DNA of 64,000 nt from Thalassotalea sp. PS06 (GCF_007197775.1 NZ_CP041638.1:1922001-1986000); one strand, 5' to 3'. Shown: positions 19,301 through 30,200, numbered from the stretch's first letter. Made by a program: numbers and translations. The notes: generated by a model not told the origin, from the sequence alone.

Positions 19301-20251
19301 TGAAAACAAAGGTAAAATATGGGTATTGCGAAAGTTCTCTTTTTCAAGCGCTGCAGCGGCGTCGCGAATTTCTCGCTCACCGTTTAAAAACACCAGGATG
19401 TCACCAGGTGGCAACTGCTGTAAGTCCTCTACCGCCCGGATAATACCAGCTATGTAATCGTCCTGTTCTGACAAGGGCTGATAAACGATATCGACCGGAT
19501 AGGTGCGGCCAGAAACCTCGATAACCGGCGCCTGATTGAAATGATTCGAAAAGCGCTGCGGGTCGATGGTTGCCGAGGTAATGATAACTTTCAAGTCAGG
19601 GCGTTTTGGAAGAATTTGCTTAAGATACCCAAGAATGAAGTCTATGTTCAGGCTGCGTTCATGGGCCTCATCGATGATAATGGTGTCATATTGGCGCAAT
19701 AGTCGGTCTTTTTGCATTTCCGCCAGCAAAATACCGTCGGTCATTAGCTTTACATAACTACGTTCACTAACCTGATCGGTAAATCGCACTTTATAACCAA
19801 CCACATCACCCAGTTTTGAATGCAATTCCTCGGCAATTCGATTCGCGACTGTTCGCGCCGCTATTCTTCGAGGTTGGGTGTGGCCAATCATGCCTTCCAC
19901 GCCTCGGCCTAGCTCAAGACATATTTTAGGAATTTGCGTCGTTTTACCAGAACCGGTCTCACCAGCAATGATCACCACCTGGTTGTCGTTAATTGCGGTT
20001 TTGATTTCAGCAGCATGTTCGCTAACTGGCAACCCCTCAGGATAAGTAACCTTAGGAAGTTGTTGTTGACGTTGTGCTTTAAGGGCAATGGAGGCAAGGA
20101 TCGCTTCATGTATTTTTTCTAGCGCCCGTTCACGTTTTTGTTCATTGGCGATTTTCTTTAACCCTTGTAATCGACGTTTAAGCATAAACTTGTCACAAAG
20201 GCGAGTTTGATTTAGAAGAGCGAAACTATCTGAGGAAGATGGCGATGACAC
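16331..20251 (-). CDS. hrpA: ATP-dependent RNA helicase HrpA
   Basis: 1306 residues, full length for HrpA, a DEAH/RHA helicase involved in mRNA processing and ribosome collision rescue in E. coli. Motifs in order: GETGSGKTTQIPK (about 95), TQPRRIAARTVA, IIDEAHERSLN, ITSATID, SLTVPGIRYVIDTG and NQRAGRCGR. The long C-terminal region with the DUF3418 domain follows. The start is a GTG at 20251. No partner gene is adjacent. Confidence 0.96.
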   Translation of the reverse strand: MSSPSSSDSFALLNQTRLCDKFMLKRRLQGLKKIANEQKRERALEKIHEAILASIALKAQRQQQLPKVTYPEGLPVSEHAAEIKTAINDNQVVIIAGETGSGKTTQIPKICLELGRGVEGMIGHTQPRRIAARTVANRIAEELHSKLGDVVGYKVRFTDQVSERSYVKLMTDGILLAEMQKDRLLRQYDTIIIDEAHERSLNIDFILGYLKQILPKRPDLKVIITSATIDPQRFSNHFNQAPVIEVSGRTYPVDIVYQPLSEQDDYIAGIIRAVEDLQQLPPGDILVFLNGEREIRDAAAALEKENFRNTHILPLFSRLTVAEQNKIFAPHTGTNIVLSTNVAETSLTVPGIRYVIDTGTARISRYSYRTKVQRLPIEPISQASANQRAGRCGRVAEGVCIRLYSEEDFLLRPEFTDPEILRTNLATVILQMLALDLGNIADFPFVQPPDQRNINDGVRLLLELDAISEGKHGQNTLTATGRNLSKFPIDPRLAKMLLTATQYGCSQELAIITAGLTIQDPRERPMEKQQAADQHHSRFKDKQSDFISLLNLWVYIQQQQKALSNNQFRNLCKKQYLSYLRIREWQDIVSQLRLSIKEQGLDWSAFAPQIKIADDNGHMSFDVANQDTIHQAILSGLLSHLGNLDENREYKGARNSRFFIFPGSGLAKKTPKWLMAAELVETSRLFARFCARIDVEWVEPLAGHLVKRSYLEPHWDKKQGSVMAYEQVSLYGLVIVTKRRINYTKIDPETCRMMFVRQALVLGEGRIHQAFFQKNQDLIESITEMEDKSRRREFLVDEEQLVDFYLQRIPEHIADQASFLSWWKKTKKANPDLLTMSRNDVLQDDRDEINVDDYPTIWRQDNLALPISYHFDPGSADDGVSINIPISMLNQVEDVDFDWLIPALRLEKITALIKGLPKQVRKNFVPAPNYAQACFQAINPDGQSLTQAMAKQLLRMTGIRIDPELWNVSELPEHLKMNFKVVNDKGKLLSQGRDLLNLQEQLQSQVKKSIKAVADKGIEQQNITEWGFGKLPKSYEKTTANIKIQAFPALVDQGKDVAIELFETEQQAKDNMLQGVARLVLLSIPSPIKYLEQKLPNKSKLGLYFNPFGKISDLLTDCIHASARAIIAANGELPYDEPSFKIVRDKVRGEIADTVLDSAIKLEQILSMHHQIQKQLKGNLGFAAIQSHGDIKNQLTSLVYKGFVTRSGINKLDDLLRYLKGISRRLEKLPIDPNQDRLKMIEVNKAEALIDELEKQNRKGISDDDAKSLRWMVEEFRISLFAQNLGTAYPISLKRIKNRVSELQQG

Positions 20252-20360
20252 TGAGTAAAAAAACCTGGTAAACAGTCATAAAATTGGCAGTATCTTAACA
20301 TCTAGACGAGGGAAAATCAGTACGGTATTACAAGGTAATACCGTCTGTGAGCAAGAAGTC

Positions 20361-20810
20361 TTATCTTTGGATTTGGTTCTCTTTTGGTTGCCACGTCGAT
20401 TCGTGGAAAGTAGAGCGAATATGTAAATCAATAGCGCGCAAAACATCGTTACGGGAAATGGTGCCTAACAGCGCACCATCGTCGTCTGTAACGGGATATA
20501 CCTTAGGTTTTTGCTGTAACATGGTTTGTGCCAATTCAACGATACTCGTGTATGGTTTCATGGTCAGTACTTCCGTTCGCATTAGCTGACTAACATCTGC
20601 CATATGCTCACCGTAATAACTGGTTTGCAGCATTTTTGCCAATACGTCTGACTCAGATAGAAAGCCAATCAGTTGACCATTGTCATCAATGACGGGACCA
20701 CCTATTTGCTTTGTTTTCAGAAACCTAAGAGATGCCTCCTCGACCGCCATATCGGCAGTGAAGGTGACCGGATACAAATTCATGTAATCTTTTACCTGAA
20801 GTGATTCCAT
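20361..20810 (-). CDS. Two-CBS-domain protein
   Basis: 149 residues comprising a tandem CBS pair: first repeat MNLYPVTFTADMAVEEASLRF to FLSESDVLAKM, second MRTEVLTMKPYTSIVELAQ to TISRNDVLRAI. CBS pairs bind adenosine nucleotides and regulate partner proteins. No effector domain is fused, so it is a stand-alone sensor of unknown target. About 100 bp separate it from hrpA. Confidence 0.88.
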   Translation of the reverse strand: MESLQVKDYMNLYPVTFTADMAVEEASLRFLKTKQIGGPVIDDNGQLIGFLSESDVLAKMLQTSYYGEHMADVSQLMRTEVLTMKPYTSIVELAQTMLQQKPKVYPVTDDDGALLGTISRNDVLRAIDLHIRSTFHESTWQPKENQIQR

Positions 20811-20906
20811 CGCTTTGCCCTATTCCGAGAACGAAAAAAACGTTGCTTTCTATAACGTTAAGGTTAGTTGATAAACACGACAATAGGTAATTCCTAACCA
20901 ATTTCC

Positions 20907-21959
20907 CTATTCTGATTTAAAAATCGCAACTTCAGCGTTACCACCAAGCTTTTTCGATGCCCGGTACATACCTTTGGAGTTAAAAGGCATGGCAATATTG
21001 CCTTGTGAATCAATCGCGATAACGCCGCCACTGCCGCCAGCCTCAACGAGAACATCATTAACCACCGTATCTGCCGCCTGTTGCAGTGATATGTTTTGAT
21101 ATTGAACCCTGGCACAAATATCAGCAGCAACATGATAACGGATAAAAAATTCGCCATGGCCTGTTGCTGATACCGCACAGGATTGATTGTTGGCATAGGT
21201 TCCTGCACCAATGATTGGTGAATCACCAATCCGGCCGAACCTTTTGGCTGTCATTCCACCGGTTGACGTACCAGCGGCGAGGTTACCTTCTTTATCTAAC
21301 GCGACCGCGCCCACGGTGCCATATTTAAAATGCGTATCCAGGTTTTGATAGGCCGCTTTATCGTTTTGCTTTTCATCGCTCTGATGTAACTTTTCGATCG
21401 CTTTATCTAGCTGAAGTTTTCGATGCGGCGTGTCAAAAAAGCTGTTGTCAACCAACTCCAAACCCTGTTCTTTTGCAAAATCCTGTGCCCCTTCGCCACT
21501 TAACATTACGTGCGCAGATCTGTCTTTAATGACATTAGCAAGCGCAATTGGGCTAGCAACATTTTTTACCCCGGATACCGCACCAGCTTCTAGCGTAGCT
21601 CCGTCCATAATAGAGGCGTCTAACTCATGAGTGCCATCGTAGGTATAAACCGCACCGACGCCAGCATTAAAATATGGGCTCGCCTCGAGGATTTGAATAG
21701 CTACAATCACCGCATCGGTACTGCTGCCTCCTTCTGCCAATACTTTGTAACCCGTATTCACTGCTTCTTCGAGCTTTTGTCGATACGCCTGTTCCTGTTG
21801 TTCAGTAAAGTTCTCTTTAGCTATTGTTCCGGCGCCACCGTGTATTGCAATAGCAATCGGCGATTGTTCAGAATTTGCAGGTGTAGAAAACGCAGCCGCC
21901 TGATTACAGGCAAGAGACAAAAAGGCCAATGACAAAGGTAAAGTTAGAATTTTTCGCAT
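20907..21959 (-). CDS. Exported isoaspartyl peptidase/L-asparaginase
   Basis: 350 residues from ATG 21959 (MRKILTLPLSLAFLSLA), a signal peptide. An in-frame upstream start at 22052 would bury that signal and is rejected. This is an N-terminal nucleophile hydrolase: IAIHGGAGTI, the DASIMDGATLEAGAV segment, and autocleavage site YGTVGAVAL with nucleophile Thr215. The substrate loop reads GRIGDSPIIGAGTYA. The family hydrolyses beta-aspartyl dipeptides and asparagine after self-processing into alpha and beta chains. Periplasmic location is inferred from the signal. Confidence 0.9.
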   Translation of the reverse strand: MRKILTLPLSLAFLSLACNQAAAFSTPANSEQSPIAIAIHGGAGTIAKENFTEQQEQAYRQKLEEAVNTGYKVLAEGGSSTDAVIVAIQILEASPYFNAGVGAVYTYDGTHELDASIMDGATLEAGAVSGVKNVASPIALANVIKDRSAHVMLSGEGAQDFAKEQGLELVDNSFFDTPHRKLQLDKAIEKLHQSDEKQNDKAAYQNLDTHFKYGTVGAVALDKEGNLAAGTSTGGMTAKRFGRIGDSPIIGAGTYANNQSCAVSATGHGEFFIRYHVAADICARVQYQNISLQQAADTVVNDVLVEAGGSGGVIAIDSQGNIAMPFNSKGMYRASKKLGGNAEVAIFKSE

Positions 21960-22322
21960 AGTGATGGGCTCAGAATTAGTTTTCTTTTCATAATAACCAA
22001 AACTTTGGGGATGTGAAAAGATGTCTTGCGAAAATTGCAAAGGAAACTGCATAGATATTCAAAATAATCAATAAAGAGACCCGATTTATTAATAATTGCT
22101 TACACTCTCTGTGGCAAATTATACAAAAAATTCATAATTTCACATAATTTGCAAAAAATTAGATTTAACTCATTGATTATTAATATTTCTTAAACATATA
22201 AAGCATATATTCATCAGGTTTTCCTCAGGTTTTTTAGGCCCTTTTGGCGTTTAATTTAGATGTCGGTTATGACACTTAAAGGCCAATCATCAGGATTTGC
22301 CAGGATATGAGGAAAGCAAATT

Positions 22323-22691
22323 ATGAATAGAATGATGAATAAATTTACAAAACGCACTGGCCTCCTACTTGCGGCGGCTGGAATGATTTTTAGCACAAAT
22401 GTAGTAGCAGAGACTGATGCGATGCCATCGTACATGGAAAATGCATTAATAGATGTCTGTAAAGCTGCTGAATCCAATAACACGATCCGTTTCAGCCAAG
22501 CGCTAGACAGTCATCGTCTGGATACCCAAACCGTTGCTCTGAAAGTCGTTTGTAATGGTGAAAACATTTCAGACTTTGCGGCGACTCGAGGTGCTTACGA
22601 TACTGCAGAGCGCTTAAATGAAAGCCTCGATGACGTAAGCATCGAAGACGTGGCACTTCATTCTAAAAATAAATTAAGTGTTAACTACTAG
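22323..22691 (+). CDS. DUF3718 family exported protein
   Basis: 122 residues with a signal peptide (about residues 1-29, ending VVAE) preceded by GAGGAAAG at ribosome-binding distance. The mature part holds the DUF3718 pattern: LIDVCKAAESNNTIRFSQAL, then TVALKVVCNGENISDFA. The two cysteines probably form a disulfide. Function is unknown. It reads divergently from the isoaspartyl peptidase across an AT-rich 360-bp gap and ends at a strong terminator. Confidence 0.82.
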   Translation: MNRMMNKFTKRTGLLLAAAGMIFSTNVVAETDAMPSYMENALIDVCKAAESNNTIRFSQALDSHRLDTQTVALKVVCNGENISDFAATRGAYDTAERLNESLDDVSIEDVALHSKNKLSVNY

Positions 22692-22740
22692 GCCGGTGGC
22701 AACGTTCCCGCCTGGAACCATGCTAGACAATCGGAGACGC

Positions 22741-22774
22741 AAAAAAGCCAATACCTGAAGGTGTTGGCTTTTTC
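22741..22774. terminator. Bidirectional terminator after DUF3718
   Basis: AAAAAGCCAATACC / GGTGTTGGCTTTTT stem with TGAA tetraloop. It serves both the DUF3718 gene and the convergent CadC-like gene. Confidence 0.88.
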
Positions 22775-22810
22775 TTGTTGGAATATCTAAACATTGAACA
22801 CGCTAAATCA

Positions 22811-24976
22811 TTAATTAGCGATCTTTTTATTAGCCGCCAGTTGCTTGCGCTGTAATTGTAACGAACGTTCGATAAACTTAAAGCTTTGCTGATACCCCTG
22901 GCGTTGTTCGATCGCTACCAATGCCGGATGCGAACCTCCATATTTCCACTGATAATAATGTTGCCAGCCCTTGTCGACGGCTTGTTGAAATGCAAAAGTC
23001 GCAGCTCGTTCGTCACCGAGAATGATATTAAGAACAACGTCACTGATACCTTTACCTTCAAACCCCAGGTGATTTAAATCCGCCGTTGATTGTTTTAACT
23101 GGCGTGCTATTTGTTCAGCCCGCTGTTGCTCGCCATTTTTTGACAACAACCAGGCGTAATCAATCCAATCGGACAGGCCCGATAAATTATCAGGATTAAT
23201 AGATTCATTAAAGAATGGCTGATACATCGACAGTGCTTTTTGATACTCGCCTTTTAGCATTAGGTAACGGCCAAAAATTAGATTCCCCATCTGCCCATCC
23301 TTACCTGCAGGGCACCCGAATTCCTCGTCCTGAGCATTAACAATGCTTAACTGGCACTTCATTTGGGCCAAAGTCGCAGGTTCAGCACTGGCTACTAAAC
23401 GCGAGTAATAGTGACTGGCAGTGGTTTTATCGCCTAAATAAAAATTCGCCTGCGCCAGCAAAATAATCAGCTCTTTTTCCGTTGCTTTTAAAGGTGTTTG
23501 ATTAAGAAAGTCTATAGCGTCAGCAAATTGTCCGGTGTCAACCAATAGCCAGGCAAACAAGTATCTGGCACTGTAATCACGATAATTAAGATTCAGATAA
23601 CTGGTTAACGTGTCCAGAGCGGATTGATGATGCCCTAACCGACTCTGAAGTTTCGCGTAATTAAAGGTTGCTACCGATAATTTCGGCTCCAGCTTTAGGG
23701 CTCTTTGCAAATGCGATTCGGCTTTTTGAAACTGATTCAACTGCAAGTAAAACGAGCCTAAATAACTTTGATACTCGGGCTGGTTTTTTAGAGCATCTGA
23801 CGCTTTCACCGCGTCATTAATCAACTCATCTAACTCGATATCCTTGTTGCCATATTGATACAAAGCTTTGATGAAAACCATGCCCTGCTCCATGTCTTCG
23901 GGAGCGACTCGGATAAATAGATTTCGCATCTTTGACAGGTATTCAGCATTTCCCAAGAAACTTGCAGCCCTATAATAAGCGATGCCCAACTCGATTGGGA
24001 TTTCAACGGATTGTGGATAGGTACGCATGCCATTTTCTAACAATTGTATCGAGGTTAAATAATTATCGTAATTGCTGACCAGTCTTAATTGCCTTGCTTG
24101 GTGAATGAGCAATTCCGTTTGCATCGTCTCTATAGACATTGAACTTAAGTCGAGATTGTTACTGTTTACCACTTCAATAAAATAATCTAACGTATTGGCT
24201 ACGCTGTTAACCAGTAAAGGCCAATCATCAGCGGCCCCAGCAAATGTTTGGCTCCAGATCACTTTGCCATCTTTGGCGTCGGCAAAATGCAGACTTACCT
24301 GAATATCTTGTTCTATGCGTCTTACCGCTCCTCCGACAAAATAATCAAAGTTATCCTCCCTGGCGTCAATCAATCGATTACTAAGACTAACCTGCACGTA
24401 TTTAGAATTGCCGAGCGTCGTTATCAATTGTTGAGTCAGAGTTTTTGCGACGAGTATGCTCTCATCAAGGTTGTCGTTGGCTGTAAAATTTTCAATCCTA
24501 AGTTTTACCGGTTCAGGCTCGGCATAAATACGACTGACGGCAAACCATAAGGCTACAGCTACTAGCAAAAGAGCAAGCGAAGCAAACAGGGTCCTCTTTC
24601 GAAATTTAAAGGTGACAAGACGGGCGTTATCATTGCCAATGGGTTCAGGAATTTGTTCATTTCTGGAAGGTGTGTAGTCGAGCAAATAACCGTGTTTAGG
24701 TATGGTTTTTATGTATTGGCGCACCTTGTCATGATCATTGAGTTTTTTACGTAGGACCGAAATTGCCCGGGTTATTACATCGTCTGAGGTGTATCTGGAT
24801 TGCCATACCTTTTCATTTAATTCTTCTCTTGATACCACCCGATTACTATTCTCTAAGAGATAAACTAATACCTCCATAACTTTAGGCTCGAGATGAATCA
24901 CCTCCCCATCTTTTTCAATCAACGACTTTTCCGGGTAAATTACCCAGTCGTCTAAAAGATAGGAAATACTCGCCAT
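22811..24976 (-). CDS. CadC/ToxR-like membrane transcription regulator with TPR domain
   Basis: 721 residues. An N-terminal OmpR-type winged helix (residues about 10-105; LEPKVMEVLVYLLENSNRVV, then RAISVLRKKLND and IKTIPKHGYLL) lies in the cytoplasm. A single transmembrane segment follows near 130-150 (FASLALLLVAVALWFAV). The large periplasmic part contains several tetratricopeptide repeats. This is the CadC/ToxR one-component layout, in which a periplasmic cue alters DNA binding. The target genes are not evident. The 279 bp upstream to recD are AT-rich with no other feature seen. Confidence 0.82.
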   Translation of the reverse strand: MASISYLLDDWVIYPEKSLIEKDGEVIHLEPKVMEVLVYLLENSNRVVSREELNEKVWQSRYTSDDVITRAISVLRKKLNDHDKVRQYIKTIPKHGYLLDYTPSRNEQIPEPIGNDNARLVTFKFRKRTLFASLALLLVAVALWFAVSRIYAEPEPVKLRIENFTANDNLDESILVAKTLTQQLITTLGNSKYVQVSLSNRLIDAREDNFDYFVGGAVRRIEQDIQVSLHFADAKDGKVIWSQTFAGAADDWPLLVNSVANTLDYFIEVVNSNNLDLSSMSIETMQTELLIHQARQLRLVSNYDNYLTSIQLLENGMRTYPQSVEIPIELGIAYYRAASFLGNAEYLSKMRNLFIRVAPEDMEQGMVFIKALYQYGNKDIELDELINDAVKASDALKNQPEYQSYLGSFYLQLNQFQKAESHLQRALKLEPKLSVATFNYAKLQSRLGHHQSALDTLTSYLNLNYRDYSARYLFAWLLVDTGQFADAIDFLNQTPLKATEKELIILLAQANFYLGDKTTASHYYSRLVASAEPATLAQMKCQLSIVNAQDEEFGCPAGKDGQMGNLIFGRYLMLKGEYQKALSMYQPFFNESINPDNLSGLSDWIDYAWLLSKNGEQQRAEQIARQLKQSTADLNHLGFEGKGISDVVLNIILGDERAATFAFQQAVDKGWQHYYQWKYGGSHPALVAIEQRQGYQQSFKFIERSLQLQRKQLAANKKIAN

Positions 24977-25255
24977 TATTTGCCCTCTGCATATTGCCAG
25001 GAAGAAAACAACACATAAGTGCCCCCAGTCTCTTTTTAGAGACCGAGAAACTCTCTAATTACATGCACCAGGTCGGTTAATTAAGTGTAGTAGGCCTTGG
25101 GAACAAGGAAAGCTCTGAAGCGCCAAGTTGACCAAGGCTAGCTCCGAAAGTGATTAACAGGATCGCTTATCTATCTGATTTAATGACCGACACAGATTAA
25201 AAAAACAAACAGAATGATTTTAATTAAATCCGTAACAAAATGTAATTTGTCGCCG

Positions 25256-27217
25256 CTATCTTTGAATTCTCGAGCCCAGACCTGAACATCGGCTTACACG
25301 TTTCTCTATCCCCTCAATAAACTCTTTTTTCCTTGAAAATAACTGGAAGTGGGATTTTGCCCGGGTAAGCCCGGTATAAATCAGTTCTCTGGATAATAAC
25401 CGAGTACTACCTTTTTCAGGAATAACCATGGCAACGCTTGCAAACTCAGATCCCTGAGTTTTGTGGATGGTCATTGCAAAAACCGTTTCGAATGGCGGTA
25501 AACGAGGAATGGAAACCGAACGAAACTGATCGCCGTCAGGAAAATGGGCTTTTAAGTTGCCATCGGCATCTGGCCAAATCATCCCAATGTCACCATTAAA
25601 CAACTGTAACTTATAATGGTTCTGGGTGATCATAATTGGTCGCCCGCGGTAAAGGGTTTGGCCATAGGCTTTAAACCCCTGACTCTGTAATTCCTGCTCT
25701 ATCATCTCATTTAGCGATTCAATGCCACCCTCACCTGATCGGCTTGGCGTAAGAATTCTAAACCCCTGAAACTTGGCATACGCCGCAGATAAGTCGGTTT
25801 GTAAAAATATCTCTCGATAATAATCCTGAGTGAGATTTTGCACATATTTGCTCAGGAATTTTTCCGATGCCAGCTGTAACTGTTTGGTATCCTTAGTCAA
25901 TAATTGCCAGGACTGTTTACTGTCACCGTCAATAATAGCCTTTGCCAACAACCCGATTCCACCGCTGCCCTGGAAACGTCTGGATTTGGTGAGATACGTA
26001 AGGTAATCGCAATTAAAGCTCTCACTCGCAGCGATGTTTTGTGAGGTTAACTGACGAATATAATTGGCATTCTCAACGGAATACCGGGTTACCGATGAGG
26101 TTGCCAGATCGGCAAGCACACTTCCGGTTTCCACTGAAGGTAACTGCTGACAGTCACCTAACAATACGACTTTACATTTTTCTGGAAGCGCTCTGAACAG
26201 TCGGGTCATCAATGGTAAGTCCACCATAGATACTTCATCAACGATAACGACGTCACAGGATAAAGGATTATCCTGATGATGGCGGAAATTTGGACTATTG
26301 GGGATAACGCCCAACAGTCTATGCAAAGTCAACCCGGTTAATGGAATCGCATCCAGAACCGAATCGGGTATGCTGCCATCTTTGCGAAAGCCTTCCACTG
26401 CAGCGGCAATGGATTCACTTAAACGTTGCGCAGCCTTGCCGGTTGGTGCAACCAGTTTGATATCAGGATTTACCTTCGATTGCATGATTATCGCCGCAAT
26501 GAGTTTAGTGACCGTATACGTTTTTCCCGTCCCGGGCCCCCCAGCGATGATGCTAAACGATTTATTTAAGGCATTAGCCACCGCAACCTTTTGCCAATCG
26601 GTTTCGTTTTCCTCTGAGTGAGGAAATAATTGTTGCACGATATCAGCGGCGGCTTTATTGCTGTCAGCATTGCTGTCAGTATCGGATTGTTGTGAAGATA
26701 TTGCCTCAGCCCGTAATCGATGATTAATGACATCGGCTAATTCTGTTTCAAACCGCCAGTAACGTCGCAAATAAAGCTGTTGATTATCGACAACCACTAA
26801 TCCTTGCTCAGTGCATGCACCGATAAACCGCGCAAGAATATCGTCTAAGAATGCGAGTTCCGCAAAAACATAGCCGGGATAAGCCTCATCTGAACCTTCG
26901 CTACTTTCAAACCATAACTGCCCGGCTACCGTTGCCAACGGTAAGCAGGTATGTCCCTGCCTTTGAAACTGCGAGAGCGCGACAAATAAATGAAACAAAG
27001 CCGAAAACTCTTGATCGTCGAATCTGGATTCACTGCTGGTAGCAAGGATCTCTTTTGCCAGGAAGTAATCAATGGCTTCAATATCGGCAAGTTGTTTCTT
27101 CAGTTTCAACACATTAGGTAATTTATCAAGGTAATGTTGCCAGGTTTCGACTGGCGCCTCATCGGCAAATAAAAAGCTCTGTTGCGCTTGCTGGTTTTCC
27201 TGATATTTATTTGTCAT
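25256..27217 (-). CDS. recD: Exonuclease V subunit RecD
   Basis: 653 residues. RecD is the 5'-3' SF1B helicase of RecBCD, which resects double-strand breaks and degrades linear DNA. Walker A GGPGTGKT lies at 226-233, Walker B VIVDEVSMVD near 325 and VVLLGDCQQLPSVETG shortly after. The C-terminal motifs FAMTIHKTQGSEF and YTGLTRAK are also present. The N-terminal domain contacts RecC. ATG 27217 lies three bases after the recB stop, so translation is probably coupled. Confidence 0.95.
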   Translation of the reverse strand: MTNKYQENQQAQQSFLFADEAPVETWQHYLDKLPNVLKLKKQLADIEAIDYFLAKEILATSSESRFDDQEFSALFHLFVALSQFQRQGHTCLPLATVAGQLWFESSEGSDEAYPGYVFAELAFLDDILARFIGACTEQGLVVVDNQQLYLRRYWRFETELADVINHRLRAEAISSQQSDTDSNADSNKAAADIVQQLFPHSEENETDWQKVAVANALNKSFSIIAGGPGTGKTYTVTKLIAAIIMQSKVNPDIKLVAPTGKAAQRLSESIAAAVEGFRKDGSIPDSVLDAIPLTGLTLHRLLGVIPNSPNFRHHQDNPLSCDVVIVDEVSMVDLPLMTRLFRALPEKCKVVLLGDCQQLPSVETGSVLADLATSSVTRYSVENANYIRQLTSQNIAASESFNCDYLTYLTKSRRFQGSGGIGLLAKAIIDGDSKQSWQLLTKDTKQLQLASEKFLSKYVQNLTQDYYREIFLQTDLSAAYAKFQGFRILTPSRSGEGGIESLNEMIEQELQSQGFKAYGQTLYRGRPIMITQNHYKLQLFNGDIGMIWPDADGNLKAHFPDGDQFRSVSIPRLPPFETVFAMTIHKTQGSEFASVAMVIPEKGSTRLLSRELIYTGLTRAKSHFQLFSRKKEFIEGIEKRVSRCSGLGSRIQR

Positions 27218-27220
27218 GCC

Positions 27221-30200
27221 CTAGCCCTCGATACACTCTTGTTGACCAGCAATTAAATTATCCAGTTCCATTAACCACGGTTCTGACAACGGATTGAAAT
27301 AAACCCCATAACTGTTGTTATCACTGGCAAACAGTTGTTCTTCTGGTGCTTGCCCCATGCCACGCAAATACAAATATACAGCGCCGCCAAAATGCTGCTC
27401 GAAGCTATAATCTTCGATCCGGGTTTGCAAATAACGGTGCAAAGCGAGCGAGTAAATCAGCGCCTGAAGATCATAGAAGTTGTCAAACATGTGTTGTTGC
27501 AGACTTTTTGCGTCGTAATTTTCAAAATGATCGCCGAGATATGAGGATTTGTAATCACAAACGTAATACTTGCCCTCATGTTCAAATACCAGATCGATAA
27601 ACCCGTGCATCATGCCTTGGATATCACCGCGTGTTGGGAGCATCGCTGAATAGGCAGCATCGGCTCCGAATGCACCGCGAAAGCGTTGCAGATATTGACT
27701 TATCGCCTGCACTTTCACTGACGACACAGGAAAGTAAAACTCCAGTTCTTTTAGTGCCCTTTCTTTGGTTAATGATGCTAATGAACACACACTCTTGTCA
27801 GCGACATGAAAAGGCTGCGTCAAACAAGCCAGCAACCAGTCGGTTAGCCCTTGTGCGACATTTTCATCATCGGCAAGCCTGGCATTTTGTAAACGATTGG
27901 CAAGCCACTCAGCATCGGGGGCAGAAAAATCTAGATGCTCAAGAATGTCGTGGAGCAAATTACCGGTCTTTGCGCCTTTGGGTAACTTCACGATCGCCGT
28001 TATCCGTTCAATATCCTGCCCCATCTGATTGGCATCAAGACGGTCCGGATCAGATAAGCCATAATGACGATGACCACGGGTTAGGCCTGAAAAAGAAGTT
28101 AACCACCAGTCCCTTTCAATACGCCCGCGAAATTGAGCAGCCTGAAGCGCATTAGATGGCTTGTTTACCTGATGAACTTGAGGTTCAAGGTTATCCGCGT
28201 CAATAACCGATATTTCAACACTGTGCTGACAATGAGTTGCATATTGCTGCCAGGCATCTGGGTAATTCCCTTCAACCAAGTCCAACGCCCGCCCTAACGG
28301 CGATTTCGCCGAATCTTTGAAATCAGCACTAAACAAATAGCACTGCAATTTTGCCCGGGTCAATGCAACATACAACAAGCGCGTATCTTCAGCATATTGC
28401 TCATCGCACATGGCTTTTGCCAATGCTTCATTGGCGCCAAGGGCTATTTCAACATCGCCCTGTTCATTGTGTGCGCTAAGCACTTCCCTGGTGCGAATAC
28501 CCGCTTTCATTGGATCTTTATGGATACAGGCAAAGGGCACGAACACAATCGGATATTCCAGGCCTTTTGAACCATGCTGGGTGACTACCTGGATCAGATC
28601 TGAATCACTTTCCAATCGCAATTCTGTTTCAACCATTTGCGGATTTTGACACAGATAGTCAAAATGGCTTATGAGCTGCAATGGATGACGATGCTGCTGT
28701 GATAACCCTTGTAATATTTCAAACAGATGAATGCAGTTTGTCAGCATTCGTTCTCTGCTACCAAACAACTCAGATTGGTACTGTTGCGGAAAATAATCAT
28801 GCAACAACTTCATTGCCATCGGCATAAAGCCACGTTTTTGCCATGTTTGATGCAGTGCCTGTAAATCCTGAACCAGATTCTCCCAAAGGCGCTCATCTTG
28901 CTGCAGCTGTTGCAGTTGATGCGGTGAAAAACCAAAGAATGGTCCTGCTAAGGTTCCATACAGCCTTCTTTCGTCCTCTGGCGTGATTATCGTCTTCAAT
29001 GCATCAACCAAGGCATTACAGATAGGATGCTGCAACAGGTTCGAACGTTCTGATTTATAAACGGCGTCTAAGTTATTTTCCTGCAATGCTGCAAGTACGT
29101 AACTTGCTTGTCCGCCATCGCGCACTAAAATTGCGATATCCGACGGTAGCACCGGCCTGCTCTCGTTCTGGATGCTGTCAACAATCGTACCTTGCAGCAA
29201 AAGCTGTGAGATCTGGTTACTGAGCCAGGTACTCATCTTCTGACTAAAATCTTTACCCAACTGACCGCGACTAATATCGGTATCACTATGGTTAAAATGC
29301 ACTCCTTGCATCGCCGCAGAATCTTTTCCGTTAACAACAAGAACGTCATTATCTGCACCTGGAGCGGCATTAACAGGTTGATAAGCAATGGAATAACCAA
29401 AAACATCCCGGCTTTGTGAGGCTAACGCATTACCATAAAAGAACACGTTATAGGCGTGGATCATAGCTGCCGAGGAACGCCAGTTTGTATCCATTATCCA
29501 ACGATTTGAAACCAGTGATGCAGCCTGTAAGTAGGTAAAGATATCGCCACCTCGAAATCCATAGATTGCCTGCTTTGGATCACCAATTAGATATAATGCG
29601 GTCTCTTGTTCTAGGTGTTGTGGCTCGCCGCTAGTGTAGGAGTTAATTTCGAAATTAGGGTTGGAGTTAGTGGCGGAATTAGAGTTGGAATTAGCCTCGG
29701 AATCTGTATTGAAATAAAGGCTTGATAAAATATTAAACTGGCCGGCATCGGTATCCTGAAATTCATCAACGAGTGCCGCCGGATACTGCTTTCTAAGTTG
29801 TTGTAAGAGAAATTGTCGATGACTTCCGGATAACAACGCATTTTCAAGAGTAGCGATCAAATCATCAAAGCTTAGAACCTGACGATCCGATTTCAGCATT
29901 TGCACCTTAACGCGAATATCATCGATATATTGCGCTACGTATGCATAGGCCTGAATTTTCTCCATCGCCTGCGCAAAACCATCAATCACTTTCTTTAATT
30001 CATAAAGCGGTGCAAATGCGAATTGCAGTGCCTTTTTATCATCTTGTTTATCTTTTGCTTTCGGTAATCTTCCGGCACCGCAAAATCGAAAATCAATCTC
30101 TAAATCAATGGCAAAATCATGAATTTCCTGGCTAGCAACGCCGCTTTTTAAACCTTCCCCTGCAAGTTGTAACACTTGTCTTAGTGTTGAAAACTCAAGC

